From Sinorhizobium alkalisoli (GTDB lineage: Bacteria > Pseudomonadota > Alphaproteobacteria > Rhizobiales > Rhizobiaceae), in contig NZ_CP034909.1 of the NCBI RefSeq assembly GCF_008932245.1, forward strand, positions 2,803,001 through 2,867,000: 64,000 nt of DNA, written 5' to 3'. The position numbers and the translations under genes were made by a program. This document shows positions 32,911-40,945 of this stretch, one piece after another (positions within the stretch are counted from its first letter, which is position 1; each line of letters opens with the position of its first letter). The notes under the pieces were generated by a model. The model was not told where the DNA came from, searched no databases, and saw only the letters and a program-made list of their open reading frames with translations.

Positions 32911-32940
32911 GATTTAAACCCTCTTTAAACTGTTTAAATC
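32911..32940. promoter_or_regulatory. Palindromic operator upstream of LacI-family gene
   Basis: A perfect 15-base palindrome TTTAAACTGTTTAAA (32924-32938) lies inside a wider inverted repeat GATTTAAAC (32911-32919) / GTTTAAATC (32932-32940). It sits 43 bases before the start at 32881 and 34 bases past the MarR stop. This suits binding by the LacI protein itself. Confidence 0.55.
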
Positions 32941-32970
32941 GTCGCTGCAATCGGGAAGTCGGTTGATGGG

Positions 32971-33474
32971 TCACTCGCCCGCTCTCGCCGCCTGCAGGTT
33001 GCTGTCGACGATTCGCAGCAGTTTCAGAAGTGTGCGCACCTGTTTGTCGGTGAGCCCTCGCGTAGCGAGTCTCTCAGAGTGCTGACCGGCCTCGGCAATC
33101 CTTTGCAGCCGGTCCCGGCCCTGAGCCGTGAGATAGACCTTGGTCAGCCGGGCATCATCCTCGTCCGGCCGACGCTCGAGGAAGCCCTGCGCTTCCATGC
33201 GACCGATCGTTCGCGTCATGGTCGGAGCTTTGACCCCAAGCTTGGCGGCGAGTGCCCCGGCGGTCAGCCCGTCACTTTCGCCAAGGGCCAGCATGACACC
33301 GTCCTGCCCCGCGTAAAGACCACTCTCGACGAGGTTTCGGGAAAGCACGGTGCGCATCGAGCGCGCAGCCTGGACGAGTACTGAAGCGAGCTCTTGGTCA
33401 TGCACTTCGGCGTCGAGCTCCTCCTTCCTCTTGCCGTCCTTGCCCTTCTTTTCGGCTTTGCTCTTCTTACCCAT
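32971..33474 (-). CDS. MarR-family transcriptional regulator
   Basis: 167 residues with a Lys/Glu-rich N-terminal tail (first 25 residues) and a MarR winged helix (LTAGALAAKLGVKAPTMTRTIGRMEAQGFLERRPDEDDARLTKVYLT). Members repress divergent genes and release DNA on binding small phenolics or oxidants. It is divergent from the creatininase-family gene starting at 33587, its likely target. The tail is unusual in charge but not unknown. Confidence 0.88.
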   Translation of the reverse strand: MGKKSKAEKKGKDGKRKEELDAEVHDQELASVLVQAARSMRTVLSRNLVESGLYAGQDGVMLALGESDGLTAGALAAKLGVKAPTMTRTIGRMEAQGFLERRPDEDDARLTKVYLTAQGRDRLQRIAEAGQHSERLATRGLTDKQVRTLLKLLRIVDSNLQAARAGE

Positions 33475-33507
33475 TGAACCTCCGCCGAATCCCTTGCTCC
33501 ACCTTTA

Positions 33508-33525
33508 TAACAATAGTGCTTGTGA
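33508..33525. promoter_or_regulatory. Candidate MarR operator
   Basis: TAACAA-N6-TTGTGA (33508-33525) is an imperfect 18-base dyad in the AT-rich gap between the divergent MarR and creatininase-family genes. Size and spacing fit a MarR-family site; this is pattern evidence only. Confidence 0.35.
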
Positions 33526-33586
33526 TTACGAACTGTATGACTCAAATAACAATTTTACGACATTCGCTGACGAGGGCCGAAGAGAT

Positions 33587-34378
33587 ATGTCGATGCCAAA
33601 GTCCCGCTGGGAGGACAATGCCGCCGAACTTTTGCCCATTGAGCGGCGCGACTGGATTGCCGTGGTACCGCTCGGCGCCGAGGAGCAGCACGGGCCCCAC
33701 CTCCCCTTCGAAACCGACCGGCTGATCGCCGAAGGCATCGTCGAGCGCGTCATTGCGGCATTGCCCGCGGATTTGCCTGTGACATTCCTGCCGGTCGAGC
33801 CGGTCGGCTATTCAGTCGAGCACATGGACGTGGCGGGGACCCGGACGCTTGCTTATGACGAAGCGATCGCGCGCTGGCTCGGCATCGCCGGACGCCTTGC
33901 CGCGCTGGGCATCCGCAAGCTGGTGATGCTGAATGCCCATGGCGGCAATTCTCCCCTGGTGACGATCGTCGCGACCGAGGCGCGGATACGCTTCGACATG
34001 CTCGCCGTCGCGACGAGTTGGACCCGCTTCGGCCAACCGGAAGGCTGGATCGAGCCCGAGGACAAGGCGGTCGACATTCACGGCGGCGACATCGAGACCT
34101 CGGCGATGCTGGCCCTTTATCCCGACAAGGTGGACATGGCCAAGGCCCGTAATTTCCCCTCGCGCCAGAGCGAGTTCGCCCGCCGCTTCAAGCACCTGCG
34201 CGCCTATGGGCCGCACGCCTTCGGCTGGAAGATGTCCGACCTCAATTCCGAAGGCGTCGCCGGCAATGCTGCGGCCGCCACCGCCGCGCGCGGCGAAGTC
34301 CTCATCGCCCACGCGGTGAAAGGTATAATCGAGTTGCTCCAGGACGTTCAGGCCTTCGACGCCGGCGACTTTGACTGA
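33587..34378 (+). CDS. Creatininase-family amidohydrolase
   Basis: 263 residues. Metal-binding motifs of the creatininase/creatinine amidohydrolase fold are visible: LGAEEQHGPHLPFETD near residue 30, LNAHGGNS near 115 and DIHGGDIETS near 165. Members hydrolyse creatinine or cyclic amides, or act in cofactor pathways (MftE-like); no creatine genes are near, so the substrate is open. ATG 33587 fits the family N terminus; the frame stays open 237 bases upstream across the intergenic dyad. A MarR gene is divergent. Confidence 0.85.
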   Translation: MSMPKSRWEDNAAELLPIERRDWIAVVPLGAEEQHGPHLPFETDRLIAEGIVERVIAALPADLPVTFLPVEPVGYSVEHMDVAGTRTLAYDEAIARWLGIAGRLAALGIRKLVMLNAHGGNSPLVTIVATEARIRFDMLAVATSWTRFGQPEGWIEPEDKAVDIHGGDIETSAMLALYPDKVDMAKARNFPSRQSEFARRFKHLRAYGPHAFGWKMSDLNSEGVAGNAAAATAARGEVLIAHAVKGIIELLQDVQAFDAGDFD

Positions 34379-34504
34379 CCGCGTCGCCTGCGCCGTGTGC
34401 CGGCGAAAGGCCGCCCCGCGCATTTGCGCTTCGCTCCGCCATCTCTTATATGAGACGCCAACACTTTTGATAGCCGCGGCGCATTGCCAATCCTCGAGGC
34501 CCCC

Positions 34505-35602
34505 ATGACCGAAACATCGACGCAGAAGCCGATCCCCGTCACCGTGCTTACGGGCTATCTGGGCGCCGGCAAGACGACGCTCCTCAACCGCATCTTGAGC
34601 GAGAATCATGGCCGCCGTTATGCAGTCATCGTCAACGAATTCGGCGAGATCGGCATCGACAACGACCTGATCGTCGAGTCCGACGAGGAAATCTACGAAA
34701 TGAACAATGGCTGCGTCTGCTGCACGGTGCGCGGCGACCTGATCCGGGTCGTCGAAGGGCTGATGCGCCGTCCCGGCCGTTTCGACGCGATCATCGTCGA
34801 GACCACCGGGCTCGCCGATCCGGTGCCGGTCGCCCAGACCTTCTTCATGGACGACGACGTGCGCGCCAAGACCGAACTCGATGCCGTCGTAGCGCTGGTC
34901 GATGCCAAGCACCTGCCGCTCCGGCTGAAGGACAGCCGCGAGGCGGAAGATCAGATCGCCTTTGCCGACGTCGTGCTGCTCAACAAGACGGATCTCGTCA
35001 CGCCGGAAGAGCTCGACCGCATCGAGGCGACGGTACGCGTGATCAACCCGTCCGCCCGCATCTACCGGACGCAGCGTTCGGAGATCGAACTGGCCAAGGT
35101 CCTCGACCAGGGCGCCTTCAATCTCGAGAAGGCGCTCGAGAACGACCCGCACTTCCTCGATCAGGACCAGCATGACGATCATGTCTGCGGCCCCGACTGC
35201 GACCACGATCACCACCACCATCATGATCATCATGATCACCACGATCATCATGATCATCGCCACCATCATCACCATGACCATGCCCCCTCGCCGATCCATG
35301 ATGTGACGGTGCAATCGATCTCTCTGCGCGGTGGCGAGTTGAATCCGGAGCGCTTCTTCCCCTGGATCCAGAAGGTCACCCAGACGCAGGGACCAAATAT
35401 ATTGCGCCTGAAGGGCATCGTGGCTTTTTCCGGCGACGCGGAACGCTACGTGGTCCAGGGGGTGCACATGATCATCGAAGGCGACCACCAGCGCCCCTGG
35501 AAGGAGGACGAGAAGCGCGAGAGCCGCCTTGTCTTCATCGGCCGCGATCTCGACCGCGAGAAGCTCGAACGCACCTTCAAGGCCTGCGAAGCCCAGGCAT
35601 GA
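34505..35602 (+). CDS. COG0523 (CobW/YjiA-type) metal GTPase with His-rich loop
   Basis: 365 residues. Walker [10 protein letters not shown] (17-25), the hallmark CXCC metal site GCVCC (69-73), a Walker B-like VETTGLADP and the guanine motif NKTD (160-163). Between the two domains lies a remarkable His-rich stretch, about residues 223-265, over half His/Asp plus two Cys. A C-terminal CobW domain follows. Such GTPases deliver Zn, Co or another metal to client enzymes; the loop argues for zinc or nickel storage. I saw no Zur-type box upstream. The WD40 gene follows after 66 bases. Confidence 0.9.
   Translation: MTETSTQKPIPVTVLTGYLGAGKTTLLNRILSENHGRRYAVIVNEFGEIGIDNDLIVESDEEIYEMNNGCVCCTVRGDLIRVVEGLMRRPGRFDAIIVETTGLADPVPVAQTFFMDDDVRAKTELDAVVALVDAKHLPLRLKDSREAEDQIAFADVVLLNKTDLVTPEELDRIEATVRVINPSARIYRTQRSEIELAKVLDQGAFNLEKALENDPHFLDQDQHDDHVCGPDCDHDHHHHHDHHDHHDHHDHRHHHHHDHAPSPIHDVTVQSISLRGGELNPERFFPWIQKVTQTQGPNILRLKGIVAFSGDAERYVVQGVHMIIEGDHQRPWKEDEKRESRLVFIGRDLDREKLERTFKACEAQA
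35190..35290 (+). repeat. Low-complexity His/Asp codon repeat within the COG0523 gene
   Basis: CAT/CAC/GAT/GAC codons alternate in an irregular short tandem pattern (units like CATGATCACCACGAT). It is coding and encodes the His-rich loop. Such tracts can change length by slippage, so strains may differ here. Confidence 0.7.
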
Positions 35603-35668
35603 CCGCCAGACGCGGATTTGCCGGATTTCGAATGACGTCAATCTGTAACCAGAGAGCCTCACCAACCG

Positions 35669-36658
35669 ATGCCGACCGTCGCACCGCTCGATCTCGAAGG
35701 CCACATCGTCGGCGTGGCCTTTCTGAAAGACATTCCCTTTTTTGCCGGGGCCGTCGGCGCCATTCACCGGCTCGATCACGGCCACAGGACCACCGAAGCG
35801 CATGACGGCCTGCTATCGCTGGCCCATGACGAAGCAACGGATACGCTTCTGACCGGTGGAGAGGATGGCAAGGTGATGCGCATCCTGGCCGACGGCACGG
35901 CGAGCCTCGTCGCCGAAACGCCGCGCAAGTGGATTTCCGAAGTGGCGGCCGGGCCCCAAGGCGCGGTCGCATACGCCTTCGGCAAGACCGCCTATGTCCG
36001 CCTTGCCGACGGCAACACAAAGGAATTTGCCGAGGACCGCACGGTCGAGGGCATTGCCTTTGCCCCCAAGGGCTTGCGCATCGCGGTTGCACGCTACAAC
36101 GGCGTGTCGTTGCACTGGGTGGCGATGGCCGGAAAGCCGGTCGACCTCGAATGGAAGGGCGCCCATACGGGCGTCACCTTCTCTCCCGACGGGCGCTTCG
36201 TGGTCACCTCGATGCAGGAAAACGCCCTGCATGGCTGGAAGCTCGACGCGAAACCCGGTGCCGAGGCTCGGCACATGCGCATGACCGGCTATCCCGCCAA
36301 GGTGAAATCGCTCTCCTGGTCTGCCAAAGGCAAGTGGCTCGCCTCCTCCGGCGCGCCGGCGGCGATCGTCTGGCCCTTTCAGGGTAAGGACGGGCCCATG
36401 GGCAAGGCGCCGCTCGAACTCGGCACCCGCGGCAATACCATGGTGACGGCGGTCTCCTGCCACCCGGCGGAGGATATCGTCGCGATCGGATATGAGGACG
36501 GCATGATCATCGCCGCCCGTTTCGCCGACAGCAAGGAAGTACTGCTGCGCCGTCCCGGCAAGGGCGCAATCACCGCCATGGCCTGGAACAAGACCGGCCG
36601 TCAACTCGCCTTCAGTTCGGCCGCCGGCGATTGCGGAGTCGTGGACCTTGCGGGGTAG
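35669..36658 (+). CDS. WD40-repeat protein paired with COG0523 GTPase
   Basis: 329 residues with regularly spaced beta-propeller blades (for example GVTFSPDGRFVVTSMQENAL, then SLSWSAKGKWLASSGAP). No signal peptide is seen, so it is probably a cytoplasmic scaffold. It sits directly after the metal GTPase on the same strand. From general knowledge this pairing recurs in Alphaproteobacteria and suggests a partner in metal delivery, but no function is proven. ATG 35669 is the first in-frame start. Confidence 0.8.
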   Translation: MPTVAPLDLEGHIVGVAFLKDIPFFAGAVGAIHRLDHGHRTTEAHDGLLSLAHDEATDTLLTGGEDGKVMRILADGTASLVAETPRKWISEVAAGPQGAVAYAFGKTAYVRLADGNTKEFAEDRTVEGIAFAPKGLRIAVARYNGVSLHWVAMAGKPVDLEWKGAHTGVTFSPDGRFVVTSMQENALHGWKLDAKPGAEARHMRMTGYPAKVKSLSWSAKGKWLASSGAPAAIVWPFQGKDGPMGKAPLELGTRGNTMVTAVSCHPAEDIVAIGYEDGMIIAARFADSKEVLLRRPGKGAITAMAWNKTGRQLAFSSAAGDCGVVDLAG

Positions 36659-36793
36659 CGGGTGACGCCTGCGATGGCCAATCGCATCTCGACGCGAAAA
36701 GTCCCTTCAACCAAGATTTGCCGAATGTTGCACACAACGGTTGCGCGCACGCAACAGCTGTGAGACCACTGGGCTTCCTTGAGGGAGGATATC

Positions 36794-37426
36794 ATGAGCG
36801 ACGCCACGACACTTGCATTCGCGCTCGTTGCCTTTATCGGCATCGCGACGCCAGGTCCGACGGTTCTCCTCGCGCTCACGAATGGCTCGCGCCACGGCAT
36901 GAAGAAGGCGGTGGCGGGCATGATCGGCGCAGTTCTGTCCGATTTCGCCCTGATCGGCGCCGTGGCGCTCGGTCTCGGAGCTCTGCTGGCAGCATCCGAA
37001 TTCTGGTTCACGGTGGTCAAGTGGCTGGGCGCTGCTTATCTCGCTTTTTTGGGCATCCTGCTTCTGCGCTCCAAGGGCACGCTTGATGTTGCGAGCGGAA
37101 CGCCGGACGCATCGGCGAGCACATCGCGTGCTGTCTTCCTGAAGAGTTTTCTGGTCGCTGTCACCAATCCCAAGGGCTACCTGTTCTTTTCCGCGTTCCT
37201 ACCGCAGTTTATCGACCCCGCGCTGCCGCAACCGCCGCAATACGCCGCGCTTGCCGTCGTCTTCGCCTCGATCGATTTCCTCGTGATGTTCGGCTACGCC
37301 CTCGTGGGTTCCCAAGCCGTCCGGTTCCTGAAACGGTCCGGCGCCGTATGGCTCGACCGGATATGCGGCGGTGCGCTTCTGGCGCTTGCCGGATCGCTGG
37401 CGTTCTATCGGCGGGCACCCTCGTGA
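36794..37426 (+). CDS. LysE/RhtB-family amino-acid exporter
   Basis: 210 residues, about six membrane helices, with the family N-terminal block ALVAFIGIATPGPTVLLAL and the conserved NPKGYLFFSAFLPQF near residue 125. It exports amino acids or analogues; the substrate is unknown. ATG 36794 is spaced correctly from a strong GAGGGAGGAT site, and the upstream in-frame ATG at 36779 is disregarded. A GTTGCG/CGCAAC dyad at 36740-36755 may bind a regulator. Confidence 0.86.
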   Translation: MSDATTLAFALVAFIGIATPGPTVLLALTNGSRHGMKKAVAGMIGAVLSDFALIGAVALGLGALLAASEFWFTVVKWLGAAYLAFLGILLLRSKGTLDVASGTPDASASTSRAVFLKSFLVAVTNPKGYLFFSAFLPQFIDPALPQPPQYAALAVVFASIDFLVMFGYALVGSQAVRFLKRSGAVWLDRICGGALLALAGSLAFYRRAPS

Positions 37427-37444
37427 ACGCCTACCCCAAAAGCA

Positions 37445-37480
37445 AACGGCGCCCCCGTGCCCGGACACGCGAGCGCCGTT
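37445..37480. terminator. Bidirectional hairpin between convergent genes
   Basis: AACGGCGC (37445-37452) pairs with GCGCCGTT (37473-37480), with an inner CGTG/CACG stem in the loop. It lies between the LysE-type stop and the convergent GNAT stop. No long T-tract is present, so strength is uncertain. Confidence 0.55.
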
Positions 37481-37516
37481 GATAATCGCCCCTGCAGGGT
37501 TGGAGACGAGAAAATG

Positions 37517-38107
37517 TCAGGCCGCGCGCTTGAGCGGCGGCAGCGCTAGCTTGCGGCCGCTGGCGACCAGCATGCCGGCCGCACCTTCCAGCCAGCCTTC
37601 CTTGAGCTCGAGCGCCAGGAAACGGTTGCGCTCGAAGGGGCCGGGCATGACAAGGTGCTGCGTCCGCTCCGCGAAAAAGCCGAAGCGCTCGTAGTAGGCG
37701 GCATCGCCGACGAGCAGAATCGCGCCGTGGCCGCGACTCTTCGCCTCCTCTATCGCCGCACGCATCAGCATGCCGCCGATGCCCTTGCCCTCATGCGTCG
37801 GATCGACGGCAAGTGGACCGAGAAGCAGCGCCGGCACGGCGTGCCCTTCACGGTCTATGCCGGCCTCGACGTTCCAGAGGCGGACGGTGGCGATGACATG
37901 GCCGTCGCGGTCACGCGCGACGAGGGCAAGCCCTTCGGCCGGCACACGACCGCGCCGCAACTTTTCCGACGACTTCCTGCGGCGGCCGGGGCCCATGGCC
38001 CGGTCGAGCAGGTTTTCGCGCGCGACGACGTCGCCCGCATTTTCGGAATCGATCACAAAGGTGGACGGCGCGAAGAATGCGCGCAGGGTGTCAACAACAG
38101 CGGCCAT
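37517..38107 (-). CDS. GNAT-family N-acetyltransferase
   Basis: 196 residues. The acetyl-CoA pyrophosphate loop is EGKGIGGMLMRAAIEEA near residue 108, preceded by the beta-4 segment ALLLGPLAVDPTH, and a YYERFGFF motif follows. The acceptor is unknown. It lies 87 bases downstream of odc2 on the same strand, so it could be co-transcribed and act on a polyamine or lysine derivative, which is inference. A hairpin at 38167-38186 lies between them. Confidence 0.86.
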   Translation of the reverse strand: MAAVVDTLRAFFAPSTFVIDSENAGDVVARENLLDRAMGPGRRRKSSEKLRRGRVPAEGLALVARDRDGHVIATVRLWNVEAGIDREGHAVPALLLGPLAVDPTHEGKGIGGMLMRAAIEEAKSRGHGAILLVGDAAYYERFGFFAERTQHLVMPGPFERNRFLALELKEGWLEGAAGMLVASGRKLALPPLKRAA

Positions 38108-38166
38108 CGGGGCCTCCCGTCATCAAAACCGCTTCAGGCGGACCGGACAAGAATTGTGAAGTGGCC

Positions 38167-38186
38167 GCTCCCGCAATCACGGGAGC
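38167..38186 (-). terminator. Hairpin between odc2 and GNAT gene
   Basis: GCTCCCG (38167-38173) pairs perfectly with CGGGAGC (38180-38186) around a 6-base loop. It lies 8 bases after the odc2 stop, with no T-run, so it may be an attenuating or mRNA-protecting stem rather than a full terminator. Confidence 0.4.
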
Positions 38187-38194
38187 GTGCCGGA

Positions 38195-39328
38195 TCAGAT
38201 CACGTAAGCCTTCAGCGGCTCGAAACCATTGAAGGCGACGGCCGAGTAGGTGGTCGTGTAGGCACCGGTGCCTTCGATCAGAACCTCATCGCCGATCGTC
38301 AGCGAGATCGGCAGCGGATACATGTTCTTCTCGTAAAGCACGTCGGCCGAGTCGCAGGTCGGGCCAGCGAGCACGCAGGGCTCCATCGCGTCGTCGTCGC
38401 GCACGGTGCGGATCGGGTAGCGGATCGCCTCGTCCATGGTCTCGGCGAGACCGCCGAACTTGCCGATATCGAGGAAGACCCAGCGGTGGTTGTCGTTGTC
38501 CGACTTCTTCGAGACGAGAACGACTTCCGCCTTGATCACGCCGGCATTGCCGACCATGCCGCGGCCCGGCTCGATGATGGTCTCCGGGATGTTGTTGCCG
38601 AAGTGCTTCTTCAGCGCACCGAAGATTGCCTGGCCATAAGCTTCGGACGACGGGACGTCCCTGAGGTACTTCGTCGGGAAGCCGCCGCCCATATTGACCA
38701 TCTTGAGCTCGATGCCCTGCTTGGCAAGCTGGACGAAGACGCGCTTGGCATCGGCAAGAGCCGAATCCCAGGCGTCGAGCTTCGTCATCTGCGAGCCGAC
38801 GTGGAACGACACGCCATAGGAGACGAGGCCGAGCTGATGGGCATAGACGAGCACGTCCACGGCCATTTGCGGTACGCAGCCGAACTTGCGCGACAGCGGC
38901 CACTCGGCCCCTTCGCCGTCGGTCAGGACGCGGCAGAAGACCCGGGCGCCGGGAGCGGCACGCGCAATCTTTTCCGCTTCCTCGTGGCTGTCGACCGCGA
39001 ACAGGCTGACCCCAAGCGCATGGGCGCGGGCGATATCGCGCTCCTTCTTGATGGTGTTGCCGTAAGAAATGCGGCTCGGCGTCGCGCCCGCATCGAGCGC
39101 CATTTCGATTTCGGCGACGGACGCGCAATCGAAATTGGAGCCGAGGCCGGCGAGGAGGCGCAGGATTTCCGGGGCCGGGTTGGCCTTGACGGCGTAAAAG
39201 ATCGCGCTGTCGGGAAGCGCATGGCGGAAAGCCTTGAAATTATCGCGCACAACGTCGAGATCGACGACGAGGCAAGGGCCTTCCGGACGTCGGGTGTTCA
39301 GGAAGTCGATGATGCGTGCCGTGGTCAT
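38195..39328 (-). CDS. odc2: L-ornithine/L-lysine decarboxylase (fold III)
   Basis: 377 residues, the length of the S. meliloti bifunctional Odc2. It makes putrescine or cadaverine, with PLP bound to Lys48 in FYAVKANP. Also seen are HVGSQM, the glycine loop NMGGGFPTKYL, EPGRGMVGNAG, and the active-site Cys in GPTCDSADVLYE. It starts polyamine and homospermidine synthesis. ATG 39328 follows AGGGGAA; the open frame upstream is not homologous. A leader of about 400 bases precedes it, and a LysR gene is divergent beyond that. Confidence 0.94.
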   Translation of the reverse strand: MTTARIIDFLNTRRPEGPCLVVDLDVVRDNFKAFRHALPDSAIFYAVKANPAPEILRLLAGLGSNFDCASVAEIEMALDAGATPSRISYGNTIKKERDIARAHALGVSLFAVDSHEEAEKIARAAPGARVFCRVLTDGEGAEWPLSRKFGCVPQMAVDVLVYAHQLGLVSYGVSFHVGSQMTKLDAWDSALADAKRVFVQLAKQGIELKMVNMGGGFPTKYLRDVPSSEAYGQAIFGALKKHFGNNIPETIIEPGRGMVGNAGVIKAEVVLVSKKSDNDNHRWVFLDIGKFGGLAETMDEAIRYPIRTVRDDDAMEPCVLAGPTCDSADVLYEKNMYPLPISLTIGDEVLIEGTGAYTTTYSAVAFNGFEPLKAYVI

Positions 39329-39728
39329 GGCGATATTCCCCTGATCCAATAGCTCCACCTGAGTGGAGGACAAAGGGCATGCGCGCTTGCACTGGCACCA
39401 GCCGGTGGAGACCCCGGAACCATGCATGCGCTCGATGCGCGAACGATGAATCGAAGCCCGCGAAGGCTAGGACTCGGCTTTGTCTGCCATGGATTGGAGG
39501 GGATATCCCAACCGCACTTCCGGCAATGAAGGTGTGCCTCTTCAGTAACCCCGGCTGTTGGAGAGCCGGCAGACACCAGAAAGGCCCGCACCGTCGTTGC
39601 TTCAAGATGTCCTCGCATTTCCCGGTTGGCCGGAATAGCGACTGGAGGGGTTAGTTCCAGGTACCTTACCGATACCCTCACCTAATCGAGGGTCGGCGGA
39701 CACCCACAGGCACGTGCGACTTTGGGCA
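39329..39728 (-). ncRNA. Candidate structured leader of odc2 (speF-type cis-regulatory RNA)
   Basis: The odc2 start is preceded by about 400 untranslated bases with several stems, including CCGGCT/AGCCGG (39551-39556, 39564-39569) and CTCCAC/GTGGAG (39353-39358, 39363-39368), the latter 24-40 bases before the start codon. A conserved RNA called the speF motif is known upstream of ornithine decarboxylases in Alphaproteobacteria. Gene, position and length fit, but I could not run the covariance model. The hairpin next to the ribosome binding site suggests translational control. Confidence 0.6.
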
Positions 39729-39734
39729 AGGGCG

Positions 39735-39763
39735 TAGGTAAGAAAAATCATTGTCGTAATCAA
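39735..39763 (-). promoter_or_regulatory. Candidate odc2 promoter
   Basis: Reading on the minus strand, TTGATT (39763-39758) and TACCTA (39740-39735) are 17 bases apart in an AT-rich patch. Transcription would begin near 39728, giving the roughly 400-base leader. The bases from here to the LysR start at 39930 show no other gene. Confidence 0.4.
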
Positions 39764-39929
39764 GAGTTTTTTCCGCTCGCCTCATAATTTTTTCTGGACC
39801 GGGCGTCACCGCCAGTGTTCACTTTGATCAAACGATTTCCGGGCTGTCGTCGGTGCAGCAAAGACGCCGAAGAATGCGGATGCCCCTGCGTCTTTGGCGG
39901 CCGGAACAGCGCGACGAGAAAGACGAGTT

Positions 39930-40820
39930 ATGGACACCTTGACCCGAATCCGCGCCTTCATCGACGTCGTGGATGCGGAGGGTTTTTCGGCCGCCGCCCG
40001 CCGGGTCGGCAAATCCAAGGCGCTGCTCTCGAAATATGTGCGGGAACTCGAAGACGAACTCGGCGCCCTTCTCCTCAACCGGACGACGCGGCAATTCTCG
40101 CTGACCGAGGCCGGCCATACCTATTACCGCAGCGCCTCGGAGATCCTGAAGGAAATCGACAACCTCGCCGATCTCGTCCGCGCCAACAATTCCGACCTGC
40201 GCGGCCGGTTGAGGATCACCGTACCGCGCACCTTCGTCGATGCCGAGATCGGCCAGTCGCTGATCGACTTCGGCAGGGAGCACCCGGAATTATCCCTGGA
40301 TATCGTCTCCGACGACCGCTTCGTCGATCTCGTCGAAGAAGGATTTGACGTGGCCATTCGGATCACCCGGCTCGAGGATTCGACGCTGATCGCGCGCAAG
40401 CTCGACGATTTCCAGATCGTTATCTGCGCCTCGCCGGACTATATTGCGAAAAGCGGCCCGCTCGAGCATCCGAGCGAGCTTTCGAAGGCCGCGTGTATCC
40501 TCGACACCAACGGCCGCTCCTATTCGAATTGGCGGTTCGTCGGGGCGGACGGCGCCTCCTTCACCGTTCCGGTGAGCGGGCCGATCGAGGTCAACAGTCC
40601 GCTTGCCACCCTGCGGGCGGCGGCGGCCGGCCTCGGTGTTGCCGCCGTGCCGGATTTCATCGCCCGCCCGAAGGTTCAGTCGGGCGAGCTCGTGTCGCTG
40701 TTCGACGATTTCCTGCCCAGGGATCGCGGCATCTACGCAATCTATCCGCACCGGCGCTACCTGCCGACAAAGGTGCGCACCTTCGTCGATTTCCTGCACA
40801 GCTGGTTCCGGAGAACGTAG
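39930..40820 (+). CDS. LysR-family transcriptional regulator
   Basis: 296 residues with an N-terminal winged helix (RIRAFIDVVDAEGFSAAARRVGKSKALLSKYVRELEDELG) and a type-2 periplasmic-binding co-inducer domain. The AYDVAIR-like segment EGFDVAIRITRLEDSTLIARKL places it with CrgA/AaeR-like LysR proteins. ATG 39930 is the family start. Divergent from odc2 at 600 bases, and upstream of the DUF1007-NicO pair on the same strand; the target is uncertain. Confidence 0.9.
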   Translation: MDTLTRIRAFIDVVDAEGFSAAARRVGKSKALLSKYVRELEDELGALLLNRTTRQFSLTEAGHTYYRSASEILKEIDNLADLVRANNSDLRGRLRITVPRTFVDAEIGQSLIDFGREHPELSLDIVSDDRFVDLVEEGFDVAIRITRLEDSTLIARKLDDFQIVICASPDYIAKSGPLEHPSELSKAACILDTNGRSYSNWRFVGADGASFTVPVSGPIEVNSPLATLRAAAAGLGVAAVPDFIARPKVQSGELVSLFDDFLPRDRGIYAIYPHRRYLPTKVRTFVDFLHSWFRRT

Positions 40821-40945
40821 TAAAGCGCGCTGCGACCGTCGTACATGCCGAAGCAGTATGGGCCAAGTCCCAATTCCGTCCCATTTCGGGTACATTCGGG
40901 AGGCGATTCGAACGGCCGCTCCGGCCGAGAAGGGTTCCCAAACGA

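Noticed and set aside
34379..34504. Zur (zinc) box before the COG0523 GTPase
   Set aside because: I looked for a TATAACAT-like palindrome and found none; CTCTTATATGAG is a short dyad but not a Zur motif.
35190..35290. CRISPR-like or tandem repeat array
   Set aside because: The short irregular units are His and Asp codons inside a metal GTPase, without spacers.
33812..35803. Minus-strand open frame of 663 codons opposite the creatininase and GTPase genes
   Set aside because: A shadow of coding sequence; its Met/Val/Ile-rich stretch is simply the reverse of the His codon repeat.
37655..39352. Plus-strand open frame of 565 codons opposite odc2 and the GNAT gene
   Set aside because: The opposite strand encodes well-supported enzymes; the translated sequence has no family features.
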